Below are positions 31,577-43,390 of a DNA stretch of 64,000 bases, one piece after another. Under the pieces are notes generated by a model. That model had not been told where the DNA came from, ran no database searches, and was given only the letters and a program-made list of their open reading frames with translations. Each line of letters opens with the position of its first letter. Position 1 is the stretch's first letter. Both the position numbers and the translations under genes were made by a program. Source of the DNA: Beta vulgaris subsp. vulgaris (Eukaryota > Streptophyta > Magnoliopsida > Caryophyllales > Amaranthaceae); contig NC_079202.1 in the NCBI RefSeq assembly GCF_026745355.1, positions 46,760,873 through 46,824,872 on the forward strand, given 5' to 3'.

Positions 31577-33030
31577 AGTTTTTGGAAAGAGGCCATTAAG
31601 AGCGAATTAGATTTGGAAAGAGGCCATTAAGAGTGAGTTAGATTCCATAGTGTCTAACTCTACTTGGGAGTTAGCTGACTTACCTAAGGGATCAAAGACC
31701 ATAGATAGTAAATGGATCTTTAAAAAGAAGTTAAGACCTGATAGGACTATTGAGAGGTTTAAAGATAGGCTTGTCATCAGGGGCTTCACTCAGAGGAAAG
31801 GACTAGATTACTTTGACACTTATTCTTCTGTGACTAAGATAGCCACCATTAGGACCCTGGTAGCTCTTGCTGCTATTCATTATTTAGTTATACATCAGAT
31901 GGATGTTAAGACTGCTTTCCTCAACCTGAGGGTTTCGTGGTGCTAGGTCAAGAAGATAAAGTGTGTAAGTTGAGGAAGTCCTTATATGGTCTCAAACAAG
32001 CACCAAAACAATGGTATGAAAAATTTGATAGTACTGTTGTGTCAAATGGCTTCATTGTAAATAACTCTATTCTGTGTATCCAAATTGATAGGATCAGATT
32101 GTGTTATTATATGTCTTTATGTGGATGACATGCTGATTTTTGGTAACAACTTAAAGGTGGTTAATGATACTAAACTTTTCTTGTCTTCAAAATTTGAGAT
32201 GAAAGATTTGGGAGAAGCTGATGTGATTTTAGGAGTAAACTTAAGAGACTCCGGTCGCATTTCCCTTAGTCAGTCTCATTATATGGAAAAGGTGCTTAAA
32301 AAGTTTAATTCCTTTGATGTTGTTCCAGTGAGTTCTCCCTATGATTCTAGTATTCATTTGACCAAGAACTTAGGTGAAAGTGTCTCTCAAAGTGAATATG
32401 CGAAAATCATAGGTAGTTTGATGTACCTCATGAACTGTACTCGACCTGACATACTTATGCAGTGAGTAGACTTAGTAGATATACACATAACCCTAGTAAT
32501 GAACACTGGAGTGCTCTTCATCGTCTTCTCAGATACCTAAAAAGAACTGTTGATTTTTGTTTGCATTATTCTAAATTTCCTGCTATTCTTGAAGGATTTT
32601 GTGATGCAAGTGGGTATCTGGTAATGATGAGATTAGTTCAACTAGTGGCTATGTGTTTACCCTTGGTGGTGGTGCTATATCGTGGAAGTCTTCGAAGCAG
32701 ACTTGTATAGCACGTTCCACCATGGAGTCTGAGTTCATTGCCCTCGAGTTGGCGGCAAGAAGCTGAATGGTTGAGAAACTGTTGTCTGATGTTCCTTTAT
32801 GGGGAGGACAGGGTGCACCTATCTCTCTTCATTGTGATTCGTAAGCAGCCATTGGTGTTGCTAAGAACAGTGTCCAGAATGGTAAGAAGAGACACCACTG
32901 ATCAGACATGGAGTCGTCAAACAACTCCTGAAAAATGGGGTAATTTCTTTGGACTATGTGAGGTCCGAAAGAAATCTTGCAGACCCCTTTACTAAGGGGT
33001 TATCTAGGAGAGTTTCCTAGAGTCGTCGAG
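31577..33030 (+). pseudogene. copia B reverse transcriptase-RNase H, broken
   Basis: It begins with a 31-bp tandem duplication (TTTGGAAAGAGGCCATTAAG twice, 31583-31640), then the RT start ([31 protein letters not shown]), a frame break near 31925, [23 protein letters not shown] (about 32117), ILGVNLRDSG, another break near 32460, and RNase H fragments ending LADPFTKGLSRR-like at about 33020. At least three frame disruptions. Confidence 0.9.
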
Positions 33031-33591
33031 GGGGATGGGGCTAAAGCCCATTAGTTGAGATTTTAAGGTGGATACCCGTTTGAGGTCAAACGAAGCCATA
33101 AATCTTAACTTGCACTACATTTCCATCCCTATGACCATGGTAGTGCTTTTATCCATAGCCTATTGGTGGTGCTTCTGAGACGCACTTGATGGATATACAT
33201 TGAGAGGTTGAGCTTTTGCTCTTAATAGTTCCATATCCCTCCGGGGTGGTGTTATTGAGAAACACTTGATGGACTACCTACGTAAGTGTGGAGGTTAAGC
33301 CGCCTTCTATGAAAGACTGGGCTGTCTTTCTAGAGCACTTATTAGACCCAAGGAATGCGCATGGCTATAAAGCGTTGTGATGTATCGCGAGAGATTGCAC
33401 GATCTTAAGGTAGGTATGTGTTGTGGGGGTCTCAACGGAACTTAGTGAGTTCAAGAGAATTCACTCACTAGATAGTAAGTTGTTGCCTCATTTCACTATG
33501 CATTAATTCAAATCGAAAGATATTGGTGCTTAAGTACTTTCCTTTCCTTACCCAGGAATTTCTTTTGGTTTTCAGAGCCTTTGCGGGGGAT
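33031..33591 (+). other. 3' non-coding region of copia B with purine tract
   Basis: About 560 bp between the RNase H end and the 3' LTR, with no open frame of note. It ends in the purine tract GCGGGGGAT next to the LTR. Such long 3' leaders occur in some plant copia lineages. Confidence 0.6.
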
Positions 33592-34234
33592 TGTTGGAGT
33601 TAAGGCTTGAAAAGCCTTAGCTTCTTTTATTCTATTGTCCCACATTGCTTGTGGGAGGGAATGCCTCCTTGTTTTTATATTCCCTCCTTCCTTTCTATTA
33701 TTAAGTTGGTACTTGAGATGGTTTTGTGGTTGGATGTCATGTTTGGTTTGGGTTTGCTATCACATATATGCGCGCACGCCGCTCCCCTGGACCGGGCTTT
33801 GGGCTTTGGGGAATAAACTTAACTTAACTAACTTTTTGAAACCGGGATGAGCGCGTGTGTGGCCGTTGGAGATTTGTAATGTTTTGATCGTTACATAATT
33901 TATGACAATCCCTTAATATCCTCCCATTTACTGCCTTCCGTTTTTTGGCCTGATTCTCTCCTATAAAATCAGTGCTTCTGATCAGTTTAACATACACAAA
34001 AACATTCTGTTCTTTTCCTTCTCTTCTCTTTATTTCCTAGGTTTCGTGCTTTTCTCCAAAGTCTATTCTACTAGTGGTGGCAGTCTAGGCGCTGTGTAAA
34101 CCTTAGGGAGCTTTCCGGCCAGATCGATTACCATCGTTGTCGGGCCTTAATTGCTTTCAAGTCAGTGATCTTCTACTACGGCACAACCTTGAAATCTTTG
34201 TTCTTTTGCCATTGCGTTCTGTCGGTTTCTAACA
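33592..34234 (+). repeat. 3' LTR of copia B
   Basis: TGTTGGAGTTAAGGC...TTTCTAACA, 643 bp. Its last part matches the truncated 5' LTR with scattered differences, indicating an older insertion than the 3.3 kb element. Confidence 0.9.
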
Positions 34235-34253
34235 ATATGTATATGTACATGTC

Positions 34254-34392
34254 CACACTTTATTTTGGGCTAAATCATAGAAAATTTTAATATAGCTTTG
34301 TGGATCGACTTGGACACATACTTCCACACTTCATTTTGGGCTAAAACCATAGAAAATTTAAATATAACTTTGTCAATAGACTTGGACACATA
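34254..34392 (+). repeat. two-unit tandem repeat, about 70 bp each
   Basis: Unit 1 (34254-34320) and unit 2 (34321-34392) share TTTTGGGCTAAA, CATAGAAAATTT and GACTTGGACACATA. The copies differ at several positions. Confidence 0.8.
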
Positions 34393-34791
34393 TCCATGTA
34401 TATCCGTATCTGAGTAGCAGATGAAGAACAGGGTAAAATGAGCATAAGACAAAATAGTTCATGAAAGAATGAGACACTATTTGGTAATTAGGTAAGAGCA
34501 TATTTGACCAACAATAGACAATAGCAATTTTTGTAGAAGTATATGGATACTTAAAGTTCTGGATGGGAAGTTTACAATTCTATGTGTAACTTGACTAATA
34601 TAAATATAAGTGCATTTTATTTTACGTAGTAGCATAAGGTCAAAATTAATGTACTATAGGAAAGTGAGAGTTTTGAAGAAACCTTACTCTTTGAGATGCT
34701 CCTTTTATTGACCGGAGACAAGCAAAGTGAAAATTAAATAAGGAACATAAATAAGACGCAAAACATAAATAAAAATGAGAAATGTCATATA
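34393..34791. other. intergenic stretch, no feature seen
   Basis: AT-rich. No gene or element boundary could be supported. Confidence 0.5.
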
Positions 34792-35006
34792 TGATAAGGA
34801 TAGAATAAGTGTCTGACTTGTCTTCTCTTATATTAGATATTTGTTGTAACCATATCATAGGATATTCTCTTCTATATTACGTAGAGCTATCTCTTTCTAA
34901 ATTATACATAGCAACAACTAATCATAGTAGGTTTGCTACTATATATTGTTGTAAACGTAATATTATATCATATAACTTTTCTCAAACTCTATCTCTCGTC
35001 TCTACA
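34792..35006 (+). repeat. 5' LTR of copia element C
   Basis: TGATAAGGATAGAATAAGTG...CTCTCTACA-type end, 215 bp, directly followed by TGGTATCAGATTTTTGATCC, a primer-binding site. ATATA precedes it (34787-34791) and follows the 3' LTR (41856-41860), so the target duplication is exact. Confidence 0.95.
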
Positions 35007-35053
35007 TGGTATCAGATTTTTGATCCTTTTCCTCGCTTCTCTGCTTTCTCCTC

Positions 35054-36051
35054 CATGACTACTAGCAACCAACTCCCTCCTACCGAATCCCGAATGGTTC
35101 CGACCCATCTCGACCGTTTACCTTCTTCAGTATCCATAACACTATCAAACTCCAATCAACCAATTACCTCTCACAGAAACACCAACTTGAAGCTATCCTC
35201 ATCGGCCATGAATTATTTAAGTTTGTCGACGACTCTTACCCGTGCCCTCCTCCAACCCACACCGTGGATGACACTGCACGCCCGAACCCCAAATTCCATT
35301 ACCAGATTCACCAAGACAAGCTCCTGTTTGGAGCATTGGTTGGCACACTCTCGCAATCTCTCACCCCTCTCATCTCGCTAGTCACTACCTCCCATGCTTT
35401 GTGGGTGACCCTTGCGAAAACCTATGATCTTTCTAGATGTGGCCAAATAAAACATCTTAAAGACCAGCTCAATCGCATTACCAAAGGTAACGACACCGTT
35501 ACCGACTTCATGCACTCGCTTAAAGTTTGTGCTGACTAATTAGCCGCTCTTGGCAAACCTGTCAATGCCCACGACACCCCCATATCATTTGAAGAGCTTC
35601 ATGAGAAACTTATTAACAAGTAATTCTCTCTCAATCAACACCAGTTCATCCTCAACTACCTAGCCACTCCCCTACCCGCTGTTTCCCGCACTCCCAACCG
35701 CTCTAGTTCCCGCACTACCTAACCTAGCCTGCTCCCTCATCCTGCCCACACTACTGGTTCTCGATACTCCTCCCGTCCCTTTCTCGACAAATGTCAATAG
35801 GGCCGAGAACAGGGTCATGTGGTTTCACGCTGCCCCTCTTTATCTCTCGGTTTCTCAATGCTTCACCTCCCCTTATCTTCCCTCCACCACTTCACGTACC
35901 GCTGCCTCACCAACTCGCCCTCACGCCCATGTCGCTCACTTAGCCTAACCCTCCTCCTCCTCTTCCTCTTCTTGGCTCCTCGACAGTGGAGCCTTTCACT
36001 ACGTTACAAACGATCTCAACAACCTATCCCTCCATACTCCATATGACGGCA
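35054..36051 (+). pseudogene. copia C gag-protease start, broken
   Basis: The gag begins MTTSNQLPPTES, shifts frame near 35150-35260, then reads GALVGTLSQSLTPLI and LWVTLAKTYDLSRCGQIKHL (UBN2-type gag) to a stop at 35537. The zinc-knuckle region (GREQGHVVSRC, 35799-35832) contains a stop. A protease segment (LDSGA-like followed by HYVTNDLNNLSLHTPYDG) is in part recognisable before the insertion at 36052. Confidence 0.8.
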
Positions 36052-36701
36052 TGTAATAGTCTATTTTTAAGAACAATTATTTAAATGCTAATTATATTCA
36101 TTAAGTTAATTATGTTTCGGAAATTCTTATTTTATTTGAGTTATGGAGTATGAATTTTATTTGTCGTGTTGTAATATATTCATTTACTTAATTTTATGAA
36201 GTTATTATTACTAGTAATTTATATATTGAGTTTTATGTGTAACTAGTTGATTTGTATTTTTCCCAAAATAGGATCCTAAAACCCCCTCTTTCCTTTTGGT
36301 CGGTCAAAATTGAAAATAATATCCCCAAACCCCCTATTCTTTCTCGTACCTTCCAATCCCATGAAACCCCAAAACCCAAAAATTGAAAAACCTGTTGAAC
36401 CCTCATTGCCTGCATATCTCTTCCCCTGTTTCCTCGATTCGCTGCTAGTCGTTTGCCGCCACTACGTGGTCGTTTTATTAGTCAGGTCTCTCGCCGGAGA
36501 CCCGTGCTTCACTTCGCAGTCTCACCACGACGCAAGTCTCTCGTCCTCTCTCTCTCTCGTGTTGTATTGTTGTCGTTCCTTTTATTTCGATGCTGCCTCG
36601 CGTCGCACCGCCTCACCGCACGTACTGGTGCTTGTCGGTTCTGCCACCGTGCACTGAAGCTTCGAACCCCCCCCCCCTCTGTTCTTCGCTGCTCTTGTGA
36701 G

Positions 36702-37367
36702 CAGGCCCGTAGATGGGCAGGTGCAAAAAGCTCTCTAGCACAGGGCCCCATATTTAGGAAGGGCCCAATTTATTTTTTTTAAAAAAAACTGCTTTAAGAA
36801 AAATAAAAATGAATAATTTGCTTTGATGAACTAATACTTCGTACCACATCTTCTTGTTTCTCACGCTCAATTCCTTTCATTTTCTAAGATTTTATTTTCC
36901 ATTTATTCATCAACTTTCCTTTCTTCCATCATTTATTTACCATTGACTTCTTTCATAATTTCCAAAAGAAAACCATTTAATTGATCCTGATTTATTCTTC
37001 TCCAATTTTCAATGGAAATTTATAGCCTCTCCATCTCACTAATGGTTTTATCAACAGAATCAAAAAAATTCCTCATATTTAGATTATTTTTCATCAACAA
37101 TATCAATGAACAATTTATTTCGATATCTCCTAATTATTTTTGTTTCAAACAACTAATTTTTTTAGCCTTTGTATAAAGGATTAAATTTCAAGTTCTCTAA
37201 ACCATCAGATTCCCAACTCACAATTGATACATTACATACTGTAAGTATTATTAAGGATTGGGAATATATTGTCGAAGTTATATCGATAAAAAATATTATT
37301 GTTTGAGATATAAAGAGCCCCAATTTTCATTTAGAACATGGCCCGAAATATATCCAAGACGACCCTG
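36702..37367. mobile_element. non-autonomous hAT element (666 bp)
   Basis: The ends CAGGCCCGTAGATGG and, on the complement, CAGGGTCGTCTTGG form a hAT-type imperfect TIR starting CAG. Flanking 8-bp direct repeats are CTTGTGAG (36694-36701) and CTTATGAG (37368-37375), one mismatch. No transposase. Confidence 0.75.
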
Positions 37368-37439
37368 CTTATGAGCAGAGGCGTACTCATCTCTTTCTTT
37401 TTCTCTTGAAATTCTGATTTCAAGTTTTGTAAATTATCC

Positions 37440-37700
37440 CATGTTGTTGTTTTTTGTTGTTGTCCTTGTTGCGTTGTCGCTATTGTTGTTATTGTTGTTG
37501 TATTGAATTGTTAGAGTAGTTGTTATTGGTTATTGTTCTGTTGTTGTGGTATTGTTATGCTTGGTGTTATTGTTGGTGGTGGAGGTGTTGTTGTAGGTGT
37601 GGTTGTGCTAGTTGTTGGTGTAGTTATGCGTAGTTGATGTTGTGTGGTTGTTGTTGTGTTACGCTTGTGTTCTTGTCGGTAACATTGTTGTTGCTGTTGT
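37440..37700 (+). repeat. GTT-rich simple repeat
   Basis: Irregular runs of GTT/TTG trinucleotides. Low complexity. Confidence 0.8.
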
Positions 37701-38741
37701 TCTTAGGAGAGTGTTTTCATATCATTAGTTACCAAATAAGTATCCTATTTGTTTAGTTGTAAGTGAAGTTTAGTTAGTTTGATTCTATAATTTGGAATTA
37801 TGATTATGAAATGAGGATTAAGGAAATTTGAATGTCTAAGTGGAGGATTGCTAGATTGGGAATTGGTTATGATTATGTTTTCTAGTTTAGATTAGTCTAA
37901 GTTTGGTGATTGATTATTTTGTCATTGTGAGGTGATTGTTGGAGGATGATCATGGAGTGGAGTATTATTTGGAGATTAAGGAACTGGATTGCATTTCAGG
38001 TAACTTTTATGTTCAGTAAAATCATTTACTAATACCCATGTGTGTGTGATCTCTCTGTTTTGTTTTCGTAAATAACTTCGTATTATGGCCATAGATATGA
38101 ATGTGATGATGAAATATCATTGATTGATTATGAATACGCAAATGTTTTGCTGGTTTAGTTTATGAACTGAAAATAGAAAGTGGGCAAGGTATGGGTGGAG
38201 GATGGTTACTCTTTTGACCGGATACGATCGGCTACGCTCCATAACGAACCTTGGGGATAGTGTTGCTGGGCTCCATAACGAACCTTGGAGGCAGCGTTTG
38301 TCCTTTGTCCAAAGCCTGTACTTGCCACTGATTTGTTTGAGAGAATGAGCTATGCCAGCGTTGTAATGAGATGAAAATGATTTGAGAAATAAAATGTTTA
38401 TAACGGGCTAAAGTAAAGGTTACGAGTTTTTCCTCTCATTTTGGAATTTTGTTTGTTTTGTATTTTCTCCCTGAATTTGCAGGTTTGATATTCAGAGCTC
38501 GGAATTGGAAGTGAAGCAAGATCATGATGTCGTCATAGATTAAGGATTGAGTTTGTATTTTAGATAGTTGGTTTGAGAATAGTTATTTATATATCGTTGT
38601 ATATAATATTTGGGACTTTAGTCGAGTTATTGGTGTAATTAAGGTTGTTTTTCCGCTGCGAAGTAATTTAATTAAGAGTTAATTGTTGTTTATGGTTGTC
38701 GAGTGTGTTCCATTAGCAGCTCGAAAGAGCGGGCTGTTACA

Positions 38742-41590
38742 CTGTACTTGGTACGGGTCTTCACATCTCTCATATAGGCTCTCTCTCTTTCTTATTTATC
38801 TCATCTCATCACTATAAACAATGTTTTATATGTTCCTGCTATGTCTCGTAACATTGTGTAAATTTCTCAACTCTGTCATGATAACAATGCTTCTATTGAA
38901 TTCTTATCCTCTTCCTTTGTTGTGAAGGATCTCAAAATGGGGGCATCTATCTTCCAGGGGTAGGGTAATTCTGGCGTTTATGAACTCCATTTCGTGTCTC
39001 CACAAGTCTTCGCAAGCACCTCTTTAACGTCTCGTGACTGGCATCACCGCTTAGGGGCATCCATCTCAAAAAGTGTTTAGGCATCTTATATCTCAAAATA
39101 ATCTCCATGTTTCTAGTATTTCTACTTTAGATTATAATGCACGTGCTTGCAGTAGAAGTTACCAACTTCCGTTTCATATTTCTTCTATAACTTCAAATGC
39201 ACCTTTACAATACGTCTAAAAACATTTATGGACTTCCCCTCTCCTCTCATGATGGCTATAAATATTATGTCATATTTTATTGATCATTTCTCAAAATATA
39301 CTTGGCTTCATGCACTCAAACTTAAATCTGATACTAAACCTTCAGTTATTACATTCAAAGCTTTAGTGGAAAAATATTTTCAAAATCCCATCATCACACT
39401 TTACTCCGATAATGAAGGTGAGTATGATGCTCTAAACATTTATCTCTCAATTGATGGCATTTCTCGTCTCACCTCCCCTCCTCACACTCCCCAACATAAA
39501 TGGTATTTTCGAATGACGTCATCGACACATTGTCGAAACTGCTTTCTCTAACTCACTCATCCATGTCATTAACTTTTTGGTCAAATGCATGTAGCACTGC
39601 AGTTTATCTCATAGATCGTCTTCCGACACCCACTATTAAAAATGCCTCTCCCTACTCCGCTCTATCTGGAACTAAACCCAACTAGATCAAACTACGGAGT
39701 TTTGTGTGCCTTTGCTACCCTTGGCTCAAGCCCTACACCACCCACAAACTCAACCCCAACTTTGTCCCGTGTGTCTTCATAGGAAATTCGGCCACTTAGA
39801 GTGCTTACTATTGTCTCAATATTCAAACTAGCAAAGTCTATAACTCTTGTCATGTGCACTTTGTTGAACAAAAGTTTCCGTTCTTCGAACTCTCTCGCAC
39901 TCACCTTAATCTCCCACGTATACTTGAGGAATGGTGTCCCCTTTCTCTCACATCTCTCGACCCTCCTGTCCAGCCATCCCACACACTCCGCCTACCCCTC
40001 CCAGCTCACCCTCTCCACCACACAACACCCCACCTGCAAACTCACTCCCCTCTTGCCCACAACACCTGCCTATCTCATGGCATCCGCAAACCAATAACCA
40101 AGCTCAACCTCACTGCTATCCTTAACCATGAAACTGAACCCAAAACCATAACCCAAGCTCTCAAAAACCCGGTTTGGCGTAAAGCCATGGATGAGGAATT
40201 GGCGGCCTTGATAAAAAACAAAACATCGGATTTGGTTCCCCCCTCCCCATCACAAAACGTTGTCACATGTAAATGTATATTTCGGATAAAGAAACACCCG
40301 GATGGCAACATCACCAAATATTAAGCCCACTATGTTGCTCGTGGCTTTAACCAACTTGTTGGAATTGACTATAGTGAGACGTTTTACTCCTGTTAAACCC
40401 TCCACTGTCTGGTTTCGACATTAATAATGCTTTTTTCCAAGACACCCTCACATATGAAGTTTACACTATACAACCCTCGGGGTATGCTGATCCGAAGTTC
40501 CCCAATCATACATGTAAACTTAATAAAGCTCACTATGGCTTAAAGCACCCCCCCCCTCGGGCTTGGTACACAGAGTTACAGCGCTAGTTACTCGAGGTTG
40601 GCTTTTGGAATACAATCTCTAACTCATCACTGTTCACTATCAACGACTATCATGGTAATATTATTTATTTGCTCGTGTACGTTGATGATATGATTGTAAC
40701 TAGTAACAATTATCAAGCTCTTGATAAGTTCGTCACTCAACTTGCCTCTCGATTCTCTCTTAAAGACTTGGGTGCTCTCTCCTATTTTCTTGGGGTTGAG
40801 GTCCTGCCACACCCTCAAGGTTTATTCCTAAGTCAAAAGAAGTACATTAGTGATATCTTGTATAAAGCAAACGAGGATGACGCAAAACCCCTAGCAACTC
40901 CAATGGTCACTAACCCTACATTATCATACATGGAACACTTCTTGATGACTCCACTTCCTACCGCACTATTATTGGCAGCTTACAGTACTTGGTCTTAACT
41001 CCCCCCGATGTCGCCTTTGCGGTAAATAAGCTTGCGCAATACATGCAACATCCCACTCAAGATCATATGCAAGCGTTACGTCGACTTCTCTGCTATTTAT
41101 ATGGCATTTCACACATGAGCCTCATATTGTACAAAGACTCCCCATCCACTCTTCATGTGTATTCTGATTCCGGTTGGGCTCGCGATACCAATGATTACAT
41201 ATCTACCACAACCTACATCGTCAACTTGGGAAAAAATGCAATCTCGTGGACTTCCCGCCAACAACGTACTCGGGATCGTTCCTCCACTGAAGCCGAATAT
41301 ATGGTTGTTGCCAACACAACTGTCGATTTGCTTTAGGTCTGAAATTTGTTAGAAGAGCTTGGGTGCAAGGTCCCTCATTCCCCAATTATCTATTGTGACA
41401 ATGCCGGCGTGACCTATGTCAATGCTAATCCGGTTTTCCACTCAAAATATGAAACACACTTGGGCCTTGACTATCACTTTGCGCGAGAATTTTCAAGTTG
41501 GCATGATGTGTGTCTCTTACATCTCTACTTGAGACCAACTCGCTGATGCTCTTACTAAACCGTTGCCACATGCTACACATCATCTTCTTG
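38742..41590 (+). pseudogene. copia C integrase-RT-RNase H, heavily broken
   Basis: After the insert: LGTGLHISHIGS; the pre-integrase motif RDWHHRLG with stops nearby (about 39030); integrase YFIDHFSKYTWLHALKLK (39275) with SDNEGEYDAL; NKTSDLVPPSPSQNVVTCK (RT start, 40210); YVDDMIVTSNN (40678); LGVEVLPHPQG (40790); and RNase H with YSDSGWARD (41160) and STEAEYMVVA. Many stops and frame shifts. The first RT part contains a C-run frame break near 40549. Confidence 0.88.
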
Positions 41591-41636
41591 TCATCCAAAT
41601 TAGCCTCTCATCTTGGCCGCCCAATTTGCCGGGGCA

Positions 41637-41855
41637 TGATAAAGATAGAATAAGTCCCTAATCTATCTTCTCTTATATTAGATATTTGTTGTAACCATAT
41701 CAATAGGATATTCTCTTGTATATTACGTAGAGTTATCTCTTCCTAAACTATAGCTAGTAGTTATAACTAATCACAGAAGGTTTGTTACTATATATTGTTG
41801 TAAACGTAATATGATAACATATAACTTTTCTCAAACTCTATCTCTCTTCTCTACA
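41637..41855 (+). repeat. 3' LTR of copia element C
   Basis: TGATAAAGATAG...CTCTACA, 219 bp, preceded by GCCGGGGCA and followed by ATATA. Diverged from the 5' LTR by several substitutions and short indels. Confidence 0.95.
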
Positions 41856-41860
41856 ATATA

Positions 41861-42429
41861 TACGTGGAAACCCCTTCCAATAACAAGGGGAAACCCAACC
41901 TTGTAACACCAATCAATTAAAAATTATTCGGAATTCTTCAATCCCACAAGTTTACCCAAGCATGTTAATGTGTTTGTAATTCTTAATGTATCTAAAACAA
42001 TGGCCCATCCACATATATATGTATATAGGGGATCAGATTCTATTTGTGATGATTTCACTCACTCACAAGTCACCTGAGAGGCTGAGAGCAAGAAAAAGAA
42101 AACACAGGAATAGAGGAAAAAAGTTAATAGCTTTGATTAATGACAAACAACATAAAGAAAGCATTCGAGAGGCTTAGAGTCTCCCAAGTGACTACAATTT
42201 ACTCAAAATTACACACCCTCTTTATTCCTTTTACTCTCCTTCTTATAGTCTGCTAATCATACGCTTATCCTAACGTATACCCTTCATTCTTCTTAGCTGA
42301 CAGTCTGGCACTAAGATTTCCCCTATTTGTGCTGACACTTAAGGAACTTAAGTAAGATATTTGATAGATATTAATTGAAGAACCTTTTAAGTACACCTGG
42401 GAGTACCTAGTACCCCGGAAGAAAGATAA
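41861..42429. other. intergenic stretch, no feature seen
   Basis: AT-rich with no convincing coding exon or element ends. Confidence 0.5.
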
Positions 42430-42781
42430 CTCATGGGAAGAGCGATTGACATTCACAACAAGATCGATGCATTTATTATGAGAAAAAGACTTTGTGCATT
42501 AAGTCCATTTCTAAATAAAGGGCTTCCTTTCTCAGAGGCGCATCCGCATCATAATCTAACAAATCATCCATGTCTAGATCATATTCATGCCCAACATGGT
42601 ATACCATCTCATTGTGCAAGGCATCATATGGTGGAAAACCCTCGGGCCCAAATGAGTTTGGAAGATATTCAGCCTAAAATGTAATGATATGACCATCTTC
42701 GTCAAATGATGCAAGCTTACCCTTATATGTACCACCCTTGAGTATATTTTCTTCCATAAAAACTGCTTGTTCGGGGTCAAA
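42430..42781 (-). pseudogene. minus-strand protein fragment of unknown family, one stop
   Basis: On the minus strand a frame reads FDPEQAVFMEENILKGGTYK then GKLASFDEDGHIITF, a TAG (42674-42676), AEYLPNSFGPEGFPPYDALH and NEMVYHVGHEYDLDMDDLLD. The acidic, compositionally normal protein and single stop suggest a decayed coding fragment, possibly the C-terminal part of a transposon-associated or plant-specific protein. Upstream on the same strand (about 42990-42830) there is more coding-like sequence (LLYIDQVETPLVTYYTLLEW) in a shifted frame. I do not recognise the family. Confidence 0.45.
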
Positions 42782-43026
42782 GGGGACACAACCATGGAAT
42801 TGGCATTGGCTCTCGACGATCAAAATACGCATTAATTAACTTTGCCATCAAAGTGAACAAATACAACTTCAAAATCAGTGACCCTTACTGTCTTAGTCCG
42901 ATGATACCACTCGAGCAATGTATAATAAGTGACTAATGGTGTTTCCACTTGGTCAATGTAAAGCAGAACATTTTCCCCCTTAAATTCTGCTATAGGCACT
43001 TGATCAATATTGTTGCCACTATCATC

Positions 43027-43173
43027 ATCATTATTGATATGAAGATGTTAGGACTCATATGATGTATATTATTATTCCTTGTCTGTGTTGGAATAGGACT
43101 CTTGTCCTTAGAATGTATAAATATATTTTGGTGATGAATGAGAATGATGACGCAACTTAAACCTAACTTAACA
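43027..43173 (+). repeat. 5' LTR of truncated copia element D
   Basis: TGTTAGGACTCATATGATG...CCTAACTTAACA, 147 bp, followed by TGGTAGCATGAGC, a degraded primer-binding site. Its short length and the following gag family match the young element at 3339. No 3' LTR found, so the boundary rests on TG/CA and the primer site. Confidence 0.7.
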
Positions 43174-43390
43174 TGGTAGCATGAGCTAATTAAAACTTTT
43201 CTCTCTACCCTCCACCTAAAAGCCAAACCTTCGGAAAACACGAAGCAAGAAATTTATTTTTTTCGAGTCTCTGTCCGACCAGACCGAACCAACAAACTCG
43301 AACCAAGCTTTGATTTTTCGATCGTCCCTTTGATTGTTCGTCGTAGCTTTGCCTCTTCGAACCTATTATTGCGGCAATCGTCGAGTAATC

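Larger units (their letters stand above)
26086..34234 (+). mobile_element. decayed Ty1/copia element B with nested insertions
   Basis: The layout is: truncated 5' LTR; gag with stops; protease; a deletion removing the protease end to mid-integrase; integrase C-part; RT; RNase H; a non-coding 3' region; a purine tract (GCGGGGGAT); and a full 3' LTR of 643 bp (33592-34234, TGTTGG...AACA). It contains a hAT-like element (27560-29418, carrying a MULE) and a CACTA element (30187-31576). Multiple frame breaks show it is inactive. Confidence 0.93.
36052..38741 (+). mobile_element. solo long LTR, Ty3/gypsy chromovirus (Tekay/Del-like)
   Basis: Copia C protease sequence is interrupted between TATGACGGCA and CTGTACTTGGTACGG. 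The insert starts TGTAATAGTCTA and ends GCGGGCTGTTACA, the imperfect inverted ends expected of a long chromoviral LTR (TGTAACAGCCC-type). It has no internal gag-pol. It includes a GTT-rich stretch (37440-37700) and a duplicated motif GCTCCATAACGAACCTTGG (38236 and 38270). The target duplication is not clean (CGGCA versus CTGTA), so age or a local change has blurred it. Lineage from the look of the ends only. Confidence 0.6.
34792..41855 (+). mobile_element. decayed Ty1/copia element C (7.06 kb with nested insertions)
   Basis: Two LTRs of 215 and 219 bp with several substitutions and small indels, target duplication ATATA, a primer site at 35007, and a purine tract GCCGGGGCA before 41637. The gag-pol is riddled with stops. 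About 2.7 kb in the protease region is an inserted long-LTR sequence (36052-38741), which itself contains a hAT (36702-37367). Confidence 0.95.
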
